A stretch of DNA of 64,000 nucleotides from Bacillus sp. OK048 (GCF_900103525.1 NZ_FNHN01000017.1:1-64000); one strand, 5' to 3'; positions 51,310 through 59,734 are shown, counted from the first letter of the stretch. Made by a program: numbers and translations. Notes: generated by a model from the sequence alone, not told the origin.

Positions 51310-51837
51310 TCATCTATCAAATGTAATATCTTTACTTGGGTAAACAGCGGCAAACCAACGTAATACTTCGTTGTGATGGTTAATAATTTGTTGGGCAGTA
51401 ATGTCCTGTGAATTCCAAGTGCTGTGTGTATCTGAAACTAAAGTGACCTTATATTCCATACTAAAAGCCCTTCTGCAAGTTGTATCCACACACGCTTCTG
51501 TTTGAATTCCTGCAACAACCAAATGCTCAATCCCTTGTTTTTTCAGTTCTTCATCTAAAGAGGTATTATAAAATGAATCAGGAGTTGTTTTTTGAATGAT
51601 TACATCCTGATTCTTCTTTGGAGTTAGTTCAGGATGAATCTCCCACCCCTTTGTCCCATACTCTAAAAGATTACCAGCAGGTGCGTTATGCTGTATATAA
51701 AAAATAGGTGTCTCGGTAGAGCGTGCTTGTACGATTAAATCTTTTAAATTTTGTAGCATTCTTTCCCCTTTATAGACGACATTACCTTCTTGAAACATTC
51801 CATTTTGAACGTCTATAACCAGTAGTGCTTTCTTCAT
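51310..51837 (-). CDS. Cysteine hydrolase, isochorismatase family
   Basis: This 175-residue protein has LLVIDVQNGMF (catalytic Asp at 9), PIFYIQHNAPAGN, the Lys region IIQKTTPDSFYNTSLDE and the nucleophile Cys in VAGIQTEACVDTTCRRAFSM. The triad Asp-Lys-Cys is complete, so it is likely an active amidase or isochorismatase-like hydrolase (nicotinamidase relatives). The substrate is open. RBS AGGGGG precedes the ATG. It is a one-gene unit with repeats at both ends. Confidence 0.86.
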   Translation of the reverse strand: MKKALLVIDVQNGMFQEGNVVYKGERMLQNLKDLIVQARSTETPIFYIQHNAPAGNLLEYGTKGWEIHPELTPKKNQDVIIQKTTPDSFYNTSLDEELKKQGIEHLVVAGIQTEACVDTTCRRAFSMEYKVTLVSDTHSTWNSQDITAQQIINHHNEVLRWFAAVYPSKDITFDR

Positions 51838-51894
51838 TTTTCCCCCTAAAAAAACATACGTTCGTTATTATTTATTGTACACTTATTCATTAAG

Positions 51895-51965
51895 ATTTGT
51901 TGAACAAACCTGCTCCGTTAGCTTAAGTACAATATTTCACAAACTTGCTTTCTTCGATAAAAACT
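51895..51965. repeat. CTTnAAnTAACGG-family element
   Basis: On the minus strand GTACTTAAGCTAACGGAGCA then GGTTTGTTCAACAAATC; this is the best-preserved single copy of the core. Confidence 0.65.
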
Positions 51966-51992
51966 ATTACTAAAAGATTTATTTTATTTTGT

Positions 51993-52192
51993 GTAGAATA
52001 TTCTTAATATGTAAAAAAGCTTACTCAAAGAGTAAGCTCATCCTCTATAAACACTATCACATGTATTAGGTTTTGGTTCATAAAAACAATGTTCTTTAAA
52101 TTGATCAGATTGAGGTTGATCGTACCATGTTGGAGGACATGGACCATGTGATGTTCTTAATTACTTTTCAAATAAATAACATCATCACTTTT
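51993..52192 (-). pseudogene. Duplicated 3' fragment of cwlJ with its terminator
   Basis: About 150 bases (51993-52150) match the cwlJ 3' end and terminator at 44150-44310 with only a few differences, covering the C-terminal about 37 codons. Then 52153-52190 matches the DNA upstream of cwlJ (44780-44817) with about six differences. So a block from the cwlJ region was copied here and lost its middle (about 465 bp), leaving no start codon. It cannot make CwlJ. Confidence 0.8.
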
Positions 52193-52410
52193 TACCACTT
52201 GAAAAGTTATCGGTGGTGAAGTTGTTCAATCGACGACTTCTGTTTGTGTAGTTAAATACAAATCGGTAGTCAGCAGGAGGTGCCTTATTTACTTTTGCTT
52301 TTTCCCAATCAACATCTTCTAATATTTTCTAAACCTTTTGAGCTATTTCATTGTCAGTAACCTCATTGAAATCTTCATATTTATTTTCTTCTCCCACACG
52401 TTTTATGCCC
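52185..52410 (-). pseudogene. Decayed gene (internal stop) of a small Bacillus protein
   Basis: The minus strand reads KRVGEENKYEDFNEVTDNEI, AQKV, a TAG at 52329-52331, then KILEDVDWEKAKVNKAPPAD and YRFVFNYTNRSRRLNN before a stop at 52185. The pattern I..DVDW...KV..APPADYRF is seen in small exported or lipoprotein-like Bacillus proteins. There is no start codon, and a stop lies in frame just above. It is a remnant. Confidence 0.6.
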
Positions 52411-52512
52411 TAAACATAGAAAAAAGTAAAGTTTAGGAATGCTGGTATAACAGCATTCTTGGACTTATAATTTGGAGTGAACGACATGTAATTGGCTTTT
52501 AGACAGCCCCTT

Positions 52513-52677
52513 TTATCTTTGTAATAATCTTTCGCAGTTTTTATCTAGTTTTATGTTTGGTTGGTGGTTTTTTATTAAATTGATAAAATCTTTTTGTTCA
52601 TTTAATTTATTTAGATACTGTAAATGTACGATTCCTAACACATTTCCGTCATCTTCATAAAGTGAAATACTTTCCAT
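52513..52677 (-). CDS. Small ORF of unknown function
   Basis: This complete 54-codon frame starts with MESISLYEDDGNVLGIVHLQ, then YLNKLNEQKDFINLIKNHQP, and ends CERLLQR. An AAGGA precedes the ATG, but with short spacing. Composition looks coding (amphipathic helices). It may be an intact small gene or the C-terminal part of a lost one; the neighbouring DNA is full of gene fragments. Confidence 0.4.
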   Translation of the reverse strand: MESISLYEDDGNVLGIVHLQYLNKLNEQKDFINLIKNHQPNIKLDKNCERLLQR

Positions 52678-52794
52678 TTTCCTTCAAAAAATATCTTCAC
52701 AAGAGAATCATCTTATCCGATTCGAACCTTTTTCTCCTCTTATTTCAAAAAGAATAAAAAGATAAAGTTAGTCTATTCGTATTTTTATTAGTGT

Positions 52795-53418
52795 CTAATT
52801 ATTAAATTGTTCTAACTTTTGTGGTTTTGCCCAGATTAAATAAAGATATCCTAAAATCCCACGTTCATGCTTCTTAATTATCAAATTGGATCGCTTTACT
52901 ATTTCTAAGATATCTCGATTTTGATGGCATCCAATAGTATTAACTGCAAGCTTATCAAGTTTCTTTTGAATCCAAGCAAGGGTTGGGGCGGAAAATAGCC
53001 CATGTTCCAAAAGTAATATCTGTCCATCTTCTTTACACCATTTATTAAAAAGGTTTAAAACATGGACTGGTTTTTCATAACCGCAAAAAGAACCGGATGA
53101 AACAATTGTATCAAAGGAATTATCAGGAAAATCAAGGCATTCAACATCAGATAATATAAATTTGGCTTTAACACCATATTTTTTTGCAGATTCTTTAGCA
53201 AGTTCAATCATTTTGGGGCTGAAGTCTACTCCTAAATACTCTACTTCATTTGAATAGAAGGAAAAATTCATTCCAGCCCCAACAGCAACTTCTAAAGTCT
53301 TTCCTTTAACCGTTTGGAAAATTTGCTTTCTCCATTTATTTTGCTCTTGTTTTTTACGCTTTTTCGAATATTTGGCAGCTTGTTTATTAAACTTTTGTAT
53401 TAATTGCTCGTTCTTCAT
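52795..53418 (-). CDS. Class I SAM-dependent methyltransferase
   Basis: The protein has about 207 residues from ATG 53418 (a GTG four codons up overlaps the RBS GGAAG). Motifs: TLEVAVGAGMNFSFYSNEVE (SAM motif I), YLGVDFSPKMIELAKESAKK, FILSDVECLDFPDNSFDTIV and GQILLLEHGLFSAP. These match the ubiquinone/menaquinone-methyltransferase-like small-molecule methylases. The target is unknown. It is a one-gene unit. Confidence 0.82.
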   Translation of the reverse strand: MKNEQLIQKFNKQAAKYSKKRKKQEQNKWRKQIFQTVKGKTLEVAVGAGMNFSFYSNEVEYLGVDFSPKMIELAKESAKKYGVKAKFILSDVECLDFPDNSFDTIVSSGSFCGYEKPVHVLNLFNKWCKEDGQILLLEHGLFSAPTLAWIQKKLDKLAVNTIGCHQNRDILEIVKRSNLIIKKHERGILGYLYLIWAKPQKLEQFNN

Positions 53419-53469
53419 AAGCCAATTCACTTCCTGATATTATAAATTTCACATCAACTATTATTATAC

Positions 53470-53583
53470 TTATTTAATAATTTTTTCCATATTACCTGAT
53501 CCAGACATGAATACAAAAGTATTCTCACCATCACCCTTATTATATACATTTAGTTTTTTGTTATGAAACTCAACGAATGTTCC
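53470..53583 (-). pseudogene. N-terminal fragment of an alpha/beta hydrolase
   Basis: The frame GTFVEFHNKKLNVYNKGDGE, NTFVFMSGSGNMEKIIK ends at 53470. FxEFxNKKLxVYxKGxGxxTxVFxSGSG is the usual start of an alpha/beta hydrolase, up to the oxyanion strand; the rest of the gene is absent. The fragment ends at a repeat-like segment (CTGCCCGCTTAGTGCAATAA) upstream. Confidence 0.55.
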
Positions 53584-53657
53584 CTTACTGCCCGCTTAGT
53601 GCAATAAGAAAAAGGGATCGCCGCAGCCATCCCAATAGGATTTAGAAGACCATACCA

Positions 53658-54764
53658 TCACTTTTTTACTTTTATTTTCTCGGGTATAATCGTCCAGTAC
53701 ATTGGGTCTTCCAAACCGAGCCGCCAAATACCGATTCCCCGTAAGTTATATTTTTCTACAAGGTTTAGCTTAAACCGCAGACTATGGCTATTCTCAAACC
53801 ATACCTGGTGGCTATGTTGATCTTTATCTACGTAGCTGAAATGAGGTGTTTGCGAACGGGAGTCCCATACAACTTTAGCTTTATATTTTTTTTTCTGATC
53901 CATTAACTGTGCATAGGAGCTATAAACGGCTTTGTCTGTTGTTGTATCCCAGTCCCATCCATATCCTGCGATACCGAGTAAAATTTTTGAAGGTAGTACT
54001 CCCTGTTTCAAAGCATAATGAATCGTTGCTTCTGTCCAATCGACTGATGCTGTTGACCCGGGCTTTGTTCTGGGATTGTGTTCATCGTATGTTATAATCA
54101 TTAACCCATCTGAATATAGACCGAGTTTTTCGTAATCAAACCACGGTGACCAGGGATTAGCACGGGAATCACCTGTGTTTGCCGGGACTGAAACAGTAAC
54201 TACTTTTCCATCACGGTGCAAAGCATTAGACAATTTTTTTATCATCAGACTAAAGGAATCCCGGTCAGTCAAATTCAAATTTTCCATATCAATATTTATA
54301 CCGTCATATTTAAACTGATTCATTTCATTGCGTAAGTTCTGAATGAAAACATTGCGGTTACTATCGTTAATGAGTACATTCCTCGCTACCTGCTTGCCCT
54401 TCTCCACGGTTTCATAAAAGAGATTATGTACAACCATATATACCTTGAGATGATTTTCATGAGCACTCTGAATAATCTTTCTCTTATGATCTGCTTTAAC
54501 GGAATCTATAAGACATCCTGGACGTTTATCATCAAGCTTATACCAAAAGGGTGCAATAATGCTTAAACTGTTGAAATGCGAGTTAACTGTCGGTTGAGAC
54601 CCTGGATACGTTCCTTCCTTTTCTGTGTAGAAACCTAAAACTTCACGAGGAGTTTTATTCTTATTGTATTCCTCTTTTCTTTGTAATTGACTACAGGATG
54701 ACATTAGTAATAATGCCATGCTTAAAGAAATGATGGTGAATGACCGATAACAAATTTTCGCCGT
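53658..54764 (-). CDS. GH18 lipoprotein (spore-type chitinase-like glycosidase)
   Basis: The in-frame ATG at 54719 leaves only MALLLMSSC, too short for a lipoprotein signal. The frame is open above it and reads AKICYRSFTIISLSMALLLM before SSC, a perfect lipoprotein signal, but its first codon would be ACG at 54764 (GAAGG six bases before); an ATG may have mutated. The body is GH18, YaaH/YkvQ-like: FNSLSIIAPFWYKLDD, YDGINIDMENLNLTDRDSFS (DxxDxE), SDGLMIITYDEHNPRTKPGS, ILLGIAGYGWDWD and LRGIGIWRLGLEDP. No LysM domain is present. It probably acts on cortex or cell-wall glycans. Confidence 0.78.
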   Translation of the reverse strand, partial: TAKICYRSFTIISLSMALLLMSSCSQLQRKEEYNKNKTPREVLGFYTEKEGTYPGSQPTVNSHFNSLSIIAPFWYKLDDKRPGCLIDSVKADHKRKIIQSAHENHLKVYMVVHNLFYETVEKGKQVARNVLINDSNRNVFIQNLRNEMNQFKYDGINIDMENLNLTDRDSFSLMIKKLSNALHRDGKVVTVSVPANTGDSRANPWSPWFDYEKLGLYSDGLMIITYDEHNPRTKPGSTASVDWTEATIHYALKQGVLPSKILLGIAGYGWDWDTTTDKAVYSSYAQLMDQKKKYKAKVVWDSRSQTPHFSYVDKDQHSHQVWFENSHSLRFKLNLVEKYNLRGIGIWRLGLEDPMYWTIIPEKIKVKK

Positions 54765-55070
54765 AATACACCTTCTTCTAATTTGTATATTTCTTAAGTT
54801 GATACGAAAAGTTGTAACTTATTCACGAATTGACTTTCCCACATAAAAGGGTCTCTGGAAATAGACCTCACAAGTTTGTTTAAGTAGTTCAGTTTTAAAG
54901 TACAAAAACTCATTTAGAAGGCAAAATGGAAAAAGAATTTTCCATCGAATTACCAATGTAAATAACATTACAATTGGCAAAAAAAACACTCAGAGCGAAA
55001 AAAACTCAGAGCGTTTTTTATAATGTCTTATTCAGTTAAAGCACCTGTTAGCACAAAATCAAGCATATTG
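54765..55070. other. Gene-free stretch with degenerate hairpin
   Basis: CTCAGAGCG occurs twice in direct orientation around 54990-55015, flanked by A and T runs, like a broken terminator. A tiny frame (MLDFVLTGALTE) near 55021-55059 is not credible. Nothing else was seen. Confidence 0.5.
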
Positions 55071-55583
55071 TTAATTATTTATTGAGGATTCAAGCTTTTC
55101 ATTTAATGCCTCTGCTTGGCTCATGAAAGAATCCATTTTGGCACTTATAGTTATATTTAATCCTAATCCAACTTCACGAAGTGCTTTTCGTAAGTCTTCA
55201 AAGTTCTGTTCATCCTTTTCGGTTAAATCAGCAAAGCTATATAATTCATCATTAGGAAATTGATTTAACTTGGAATACAAATCTTCAAGAATTATCTTGT
55301 CACTTTTAGAAAGCATTCCTAATTGCTTTCCAGTAGTCATGCCAAGCCAAATTCCATTTAATATATCGCCTAATTCAGTTGTAACCAAGTTAGGTTCAGA
55401 CCAATTTTCATCAATCTGGTTAGCAATCAAGCCTTCTAATTCTACTAAATTATTTTGGACTTCTGTAACTAGAACTTGCTCCTTTACGAAGTTCATTTTT
55501 ATAATTCCCCAAGCTACAATTGCGACTAGTAATATATTCAATCCTATTGAAATTCTGAATAGTAACTTCCTTTTTTCACTCAA
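55071..55583 (-). CDS. Membrane-anchored protein of unknown function
   Basis: This 170-residue protein has a TTG start with GGGGGAG five bases before. One N-terminal membrane helix (LLFRISIGLNILLVAIVAWG) is followed by a helical, probably coiled-coil, outer part (VQNNLVELEGLIANQIDENW, KQLGMLSKSDKIILEDLYSK, MSQAEALNEKLESS). No family is recognised. It is the second gene after a small membrane protein (28 bases apart) and probably co-transcribed with it. Confidence 0.65.
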   Translation of the reverse strand: MSEKRKLLFRISIGLNILLVAIVAWGIIKMNFVKEQVLVTEVQNNLVELEGLIANQIDENWSEPNLVTTELGDILNGIWLGMTTGKQLGMLSKSDKIILEDLYSKLNQFPNDELYSFADLTEKDEQNFEDLRKALREVGLGLNITISAKMDSFMSQAEALNEKLESSINN

Positions 55584-55611
55584 TATTTCTCCCCCGTTTT
55601 TTTAATAATTT

Positions 55612-55818
55612 CTATCCAAAATTCCTATCCAAAAACAGAAGTAGGTAACTACCTGCACACAGATAAATTGCAACTTGAGTTATGATATAAATTGAAAGTT
55701 CGAATAAGGTTAACTTTCTTTCTCTTTTAATTTTCTTAAAATGTCTATAATAATAGAATGAACATAGGAATAGTATTATTGCTGTTATTTGAAATATGTT
55801 TTCTAATAGACTAATCAA
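55612..55818 (-). CDS. Small two-helix membrane protein
   Basis: This 68-residue protein has a TTG start with GGAGAGG upstream. Two membrane helices (IFQITAIILFLCSFYYY and YIITQVAIYLCAGSYLLLFL) are joined by a very basic loop (RHFKKIKRERKLTLF). No family is known to me. It precedes the 55071 gene and likely forms an operon with it. Confidence 0.6.
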   Translation of the reverse strand: MISLLENIFQITAIILFLCSFYYYRHFKKIKRERKLTLFELSIYIITQVAIYLCAGSYLLLFLDRNFG

Positions 55819-55859
55819 AAAAATCCTCTCCTCTAATTAATAATATATTTTTTATATAA

Positions 55860-56000
55860 CTCTTCTGTTCTACTTCAATAAAACGGCACTTCTTCTTAAA
55901 GATACCTGCTCGTTAGCTTAATAACTTCAACAAAAATAAGCGATAATCCTTCTTGGACTACCGCACCCGACTTTAAGTACTATTGTTCACAAACTAAAAC
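55860..56000. repeat. CTTnAAnTAACGG-family composite element
   Basis: On the minus strand GTACTTAAAGTCGGGTGCGG, a hairpin region (GGTAGTCCAAGAAGGATTAT), TTATTAAGCTAACGAGCAGG, CTTTAAGAAGAAGTGCCG, and TTATTGAAGTAGAACAG: four core-like segments around hairpins. Confidence 0.6.
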
Positions 56001-56170
56001 GTTTTCTAATTAAAATATTGTTCTATATTTGACGTATCTATGATTGAATTAGCAATATTAATGGCATCTTCTCTCCAGAATTCATTCAAAAGAATGTATA
56101 AATTGGTTTATTTACTATTAATTCGTATAAAAAATAAGACGGAAGACGCCTCCCGCCTCGTTAAACCGCT

Positions 56171-56773
56171 TTAGACTTTCAACGGAATTTGAGAAATGAT
56201 GCGCGGCAGAATTAGTAACACTGCAGCTAATAACAGTATCACTGATCCTAAAACTGCTAGTTCGGATAAAGCAAGAAGTCCAGGTACAGTAGTTATGGCA
56301 TGAAACATCACTACAGCACCTAAAACCCCAAATATCGCCATATGCCATTTAAGGAATTGAAAACCCACCACAGAACTCCAGCCTATGAGAAAATACAGCG
56401 GCATATGCAGATAATGTGTAATTGCAGACAACAGTGAAATGTTTTCAAAGTAAATGATTGAAGCTAAAATCGGTATGAGAAGAAACAGCGATACAATGCT
56501 TATAGCTCCAGTATAGGCCCAAAAGAACTGTTTTCTGGTCAGGCCCCTTGATACATATAGTTTTGTTGCAACCAGTGGATATACAATTCCCATTACCAGA
56601 AGGTATATTTTAGGTGCATATATGATGGTTTCCCGTATCCATGAAGTATCATCTATTTTTACATAAGAAAATACTATAAGAACGATAGCCATTGTCAAGG
56701 CATAGATGCCTAAAAACCAACATGTGGCCTTAGCCTGTGTTGATAGCAGAAGCTTCAAAGCTTTTTTCACCAT
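56171..56773 (-). CDS. ABC transporter permease of YtrABC-like module 2
   Basis: This 200-residue protein has about six hydrophobic segments (FLGIYALTMAIVLIVFSYV, APKIYLLVMGIVYPLVATKL, LFLLIPILASIIYFEN). The ATG overlaps the last base of the ATPase gene, and RBS AAGGAGG is strong. It matches the layout of module 1 (regulator, ATPase, permease), yet the permease sequences are only weakly alike. Export target unknown; a role in envelope stress is inferred. Confidence 0.75.
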   Translation of the reverse strand: MVKKALKLLLSTQAKATCWFLGIYALTMAIVLIVFSYVKIDDTSWIRETIIYAPKIYLLVMGIVYPLVATKLYVSRGLTRKQFFWAYTGAISIVSLFLLIPILASIIYFENISLLSAITHYLHMPLYFLIGWSSVVGFQFLKWHMAIFGVLGAVVMFHAITTVPGLLALSELAVLGSVILLLAAVLLILPRIISQIPLKV

Positions 56774-57645
56774 TATTCTTTTCCTCCTTTTTCGGTCATG
56801 TAGATGAATAAATCCTGCAGCGAGGGCTGAGAGAATTCAAGACCTGCGTTTGCGGCAACAAGCCGGTCCTTTTCTGACAACTCCCCGAACAATACAGCCT
56901 CTTTCTGCCGACCTAAGGTTCGTTGCAACAAGATTTCACGACCGTTAATGAAGCTGTCTACGGCTTCACTGACTCCTGTTACGGCTGTTCCTTTTGAACG
57001 CAGGGTATCACAGTCGTCGTGTGCAATTATCTGTCCCTTGTTAATAATTATCGCTTCGCTGAAAAGCCCCTCCATCTCATTGATAAAGTGCGTTGAAAAC
57101 AGAATAAGCTTAGGCCTCTGTGTGTAGTCTGATAAAAGTTCGCTGATAAACAGCTTGCGTACGGCGGCATCCATGCCAAGATATGCTTCGTCATAAATGG
57201 TAATCGGCGTCTGTCCTGCTAACCCGATAATCACATGTACTGCTGAACGCATACCGTGACTTAAGGCTCCCATTGTTTTCTTCATCGGTATTTCAAACAG
57301 TTTTATAAGTTTTTCTGCATAGGCCGCATCCCAGTTAGGACGGAGCGCAGCCGTTATTTTAAACAGGTCTTTTACATGTAAGGCATTTTCCGCTTCACTC
57401 TGATTGTCATCAATATAGGCGATTTGTGGCATTATGTTCTTGTTTTCATAAGGATTTTCGCCCGATATGGTTATTGTTCCTGTGGTTGGTCTGCGGTAGG
57501 CGCTGAGCAGCGACAAAAGTGAGGACTTTCCTGCACCGTTCCTGCCAATCAGCCCGCAGATTGCCTGCTCGGGAAGGTTTAAACTTATATTATTGAGTGC
57601 AAGGGTATTTCCGTATTTAAGCGATACATTTTCAAGATTAATCAT
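56773..57645 (-). CDS. ABC transporter ATP-binding protein, YtrB-like (module 2)
   Basis: The protein has 290 residues from ATG 57645 (AAAGGAG six bases upstream), overlapping the regulator gene by eight bases. Walker A GLIGRNGAGKSSLLSLL, signature LSHGMRSAVHVIIGLAG, Walker B TIYDEAYLGMD (Ala replaces the usual Pro after DE), switch FSTHFINEME. The C-terminal part resembles that of the ATPase at 2123. The two ATPases are clear paralogues. Confidence 0.87.
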   Translation of the reverse strand: MINLENVSLKYGNTLALNNISLNLPEQAICGLIGRNGAGKSSLLSLLSAYRRPTTGTITISGENPYENKNIMPQIAYIDDNQSEAENALHVKDLFKITAALRPNWDAAYAEKLIKLFEIPMKKTMGALSHGMRSAVHVIIGLAGQTPITIYDEAYLGMDAAVRKLFISELLSDYTQRPKLILFSTHFINEMEGLFSEAIIINKGQIIAHDDCDTLRSKGTAVTGVSEAVDSFINGREILLQRTLGRQKEAVLFGELSEKDRLVAANAGLEFSQPSLQDLFIYMTEKGGKE

Positions 57646-58018
57646 TTTTTTCTCCTTTCCACGCACTATCGATCATTTCATGAATCTCCCGAAGGGTAAA
57701 ACCGAGGGGTTTTGCCAGGGCCGTAAGAGGCTCTACCTGTTCCTGGAAAAATGCCTGTGAAAAGCGTCTTTTAAGCTTTTCAGGTGCATCAAGGCTTACA
57801 AACATTCCAAGCCCGCGCTTTTTAAAAATAATTCCCTCATCCACCAGAAGGTTAATCCCTTTCAGTACGGTGACGGGATTTATGTTGTAATGGCTGACAA
57901 GCTGGCTGTTTGAGGGTATCTGTTCTTCAGGTGCTAGCCTCCCGTAAAGAATATCCTCTTCAATGGTCTCTTTAATTTGCAGATAAATGGGACGGTTACT
58001 ATCCAGATCTGACTTCAT
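57638..58018 (-). CDS. GntR-family regulator, YtrA subfamily (module 2)
   Basis: This 126-residue protein has a winged-helix N-terminus (RPIYLQIKETIEEDILYGRL, QIPSNSQLVSHYNINPVTVL, DEGIIFKKRGLGMFV) and a short helical tail. It is about as similar to the module 1 regulator as paralogues with different operators should be. RBS AAGGAGG. It is the first gene of the operon and most likely represses it. Confidence 0.85.
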   Translation of the reverse strand: MKSDLDSNRPIYLQIKETIEEDILYGRLAPEEQIPSNSQLVSHYNINPVTVLKGINLLVDEGIIFKKRGLGMFVSLDAPEKLKRRFSQAFFQEQVEPLTALAKPLGFTLREIHEMIDSAWKGEKND

Positions 58019-58038
58019 GAGGTCCTCCTTCCATTTAT

Positions 58039-58096
58039 GGTGTTATTGTGTACTGGTCTTATATAAGAGTATAACACCTGTTGGAAAACATTTCAA
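58039..58096 (-). promoter_or_regulatory. Promoter and operator of YtrABC-like module 2
   Basis: On the minus strand TTGAAA (58096-58091), 17-nt spacer, TATACT (58073-58068). The arms GGTGTTAT (58039-58046) and ATAACACC (58071-58078), perfectly inverted and 24 bases apart, bracket the start region and touch the -10 box. The sequence differs from the module 1 operator, so the two repressors should not cross-talk. Confidence 0.7.
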
Positions 58097-58157
58097 GTGT
58101 AGGTTTAAAATAAAGTTTGATTAAATTAACTTTCTAAACCTTGATAAAAGAACAAAT

Positions 58158-58198
58158 AGAAAAAGCCTGTTTTGAAAAGATCAAAACACGCTTTTTCT
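58158..58198 (-). terminator. Terminator after GNAT gene 58308
   Basis: AGAAAAAGCCTGTTTTGA / TCAAAACACGCTTTTTCT forms an 18-bp stem with one mismatch and T runs on both strands. Confidence 0.75.
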
Positions 58199-58214
58199 AA
58201 ATTCAATTGAATCA

Positions 58215-58307
58215 ACCCTTTATCAAGGTGTTTGATAACTTTGTGATCCTTGCTCAATTAAAGCGCCAGATCGCTGAATATCGATATTGAAGTAAAGCAC
58301 CGTTACT
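58215..58307. repeat. CTTnAAnTAACGG-family element
   Basis: On the minus strand GTTATTAAAGTAACGGTGCT, TTACTTCAATATCGATATTC and GCGCTTTAATTGAGCAAGG; three core-like segments. Confidence 0.55.
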
Positions 58308-58895
58308 TTAATAACTTGTTGAAATATCTTGTTTAAATCGTCCCATCAAAACGGTACTATAGTAATTTCCATCAGATAAAACTTTGTCCTTTTTTAAAAT
58401 GCCTTCCACCTCAAAGCCATATTTTTTATACAGCTTTATAGCCTTCTCATTAGTTTCAAGTACATTTAAAACTACTTTCTTAATCTGATTTGCATCTGCC
58501 CAACGAATAGATTCCTTAAGTAGGTTTTGTCCAATTCCATATCCCCAATATTCTTGTAATACACAGACTCCAAATTCCACCTTATGAGAAGTTCTTTTCA
58601 AATTATTACCTTCGCACCTTGAAAATCCTACAATTCTTTCATTAACATCAGCGACTAAAAATAGGTTATTTTCACTTTCTGTATCATTTTTAATGATCTG
58701 TTTAAAACCTAATTCATCTATATATGCTTCACCTTTTTCTCTGTCCATATTTTCTGTTTCGCCATCTATCTGCAATCTTACTTCTGACAAATTCTTTGCA
58801 TCTTCGTTTTTTGCAGACCTAATAATATACCGTAAATTTCGGATACAAAAATCCGTTTGATTAACTTTAATCTCAAACTCCTCCTTGTTAAACAA
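58308..58895 (-). CDS. GNAT family N-acetyltransferase
   Basis: This is a 180-195 residue protein. The domain is clear: RYIIRSAKNEDAKNLSEVRL at the start, VVGFSRCEG-like strand (ERIVGFSRCEGN), acetyl-CoA loop LQEYWGYGIGQNLLKESIRW, VLNVLETNEKAIKLYKKYGF and EGILKKDKVLSDGNYYSTVL. The start is odd: the only in-frame start is a TTG at 58895, while a perfect AAGGAGGAG lies inside the frame, eight bases before an ATT codon. Either ATT is used or the original start has been lost. Confidence 0.82.
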   Translation of the reverse strand: MFNKEEFEIKVNQTDFCIRNLRYIIRSAKNEDAKNLSEVRLQIDGETENMDREKGEAYIDELGFKQIIKNDTESENNLFLVADVNERIVGFSRCEGNNLKRTSHKVEFGVCVLQEYWGYGIGQNLLKESIRWADANQIKKVVLNVLETNEKAIKLYKKYGFEVEGILKKDKVLSDGNYYSTVLMGRFKQDISTSY

Positions 58896-58904
58896 TCCTG
58901 CTGT

Positions 58905-59005
58905 AACTGCCTCTACACTTCAATAAACAGTAGGAGCCGTCGTCCCACCAACTCCTTATTTCACTATTGCAACCCAATAGTTTAAGTACAATCCTTCACA
59001 ATCTA
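58905..59005. repeat. CTTnAAnTAACGG-family element
   Basis: On the minus strand GTACTTAAACTATTGGGTTG, a palindromic middle (GGAGTTGGTGGGACGACGGC...), then TTATTGAAGTGTAGAGGCAG. Confidence 0.5.
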
Positions 59006-59008
59006 ATC

Positions 59009-59734
59009 TTAAACAATGTCAATCAGCTTTTTTATCGCACTGACTACCACTTCTGGTTCATCATTTTGTATATAATGAGCACTCTTTTCAGCAATCACCA
59101 ATTCACCATTAGAGGATATTTCAAGAATCTCTCTCTGCATTTCATCCCATAACTCTTGTGATTTCTTTGAATAATGAGCTTTCTTACCAGCTGAAAGTAC
59201 AATTAGTGGTACATTTAATTTAAGTCTCGTTTCTTTTAACTGCTTTAGGCTTTCCATAAATTCATCATAATTGCCTTCATAAACGAATTGCTTGTTGTAT
59301 GCTTGTTGAAAATCTTGTGACATCGTTGGGAGAAATCTTTCTCTGTAATCTTCAGGCGTAGAGTCAACCAAGACAAGTCCACAAACTTCATTTTGATATT
59401 CAGTTGCAAACATTCGCATATTAACTCCACCAAATGAATGACCTACTAATATGTAGGGAGGTTTAATCTTGGCTTCAATAAGAAGTTCCTTCAATTCTCT
59501 TACCATCTCACGACTGGTTCTAGGTTTCGAACCTTTTTCACTTTTCCCAAGTCCTGCTCTATCATAAATTAAAACGTTAGTTAGCATTGAAATATCCCCA
59601 ATTACTGAATCCCATGCCTTGGAAAAATCTCCATATCCAGCGTCCATTACAACTGTTGGTTTTCCGTTATTTTCTCCCACTAATTTAGCATATAAATTAC
59701 AATCACTTATTTGCACAAACATTTCTTTAGTCAT
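59009..59734 (-). CDS. Alpha/beta hydrolase
   Basis: The protein has about 241 residues, start ATG 59734 (GAGGAG ten bases before; earlier ATGs at 59752 and 59743 overlap this RBS). TVVMDAGYGDFSKAWDSVIG (oxyanion strand), LIYDRAGLGKSEKGSKPRTS, nucleophile elbow LVGHSFGGVNMRMFA, Asp region LVLVDSTPEDYRERF and the final His in EKSAHYIQNDEPE. The triad is complete, so it is likely an active esterase or related hydrolase. It is cytosolic and a one-gene unit. Confidence 0.84.
   Translation of the reverse strand: MTKEMFVQISDCNLYAKLVGENNGKPTVVMDAGYGDFSKAWDSVIGDISMLTNVLIYDRAGLGKSEKGSKPRTSREMVRELKELLIEAKIKPPYILVGHSFGGVNMRMFATEYQNEVCGLVLVDSTPEDYRERFLPTMSQDFQQAYNKQFVYEGNYDEFMESLKQLKETRLKLNVPLIVLSAGKKAHYSKKSQELWDEMQREILEISSNGELVIAEKSAHYIQNDEPEVVVSAIKKLIDIV

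Noticed and set aside
54980..55020. Terminator around CTCAGAGCG
   Set aside because: The two 9-bp elements are direct, not inverted, so they cannot pair with each other.
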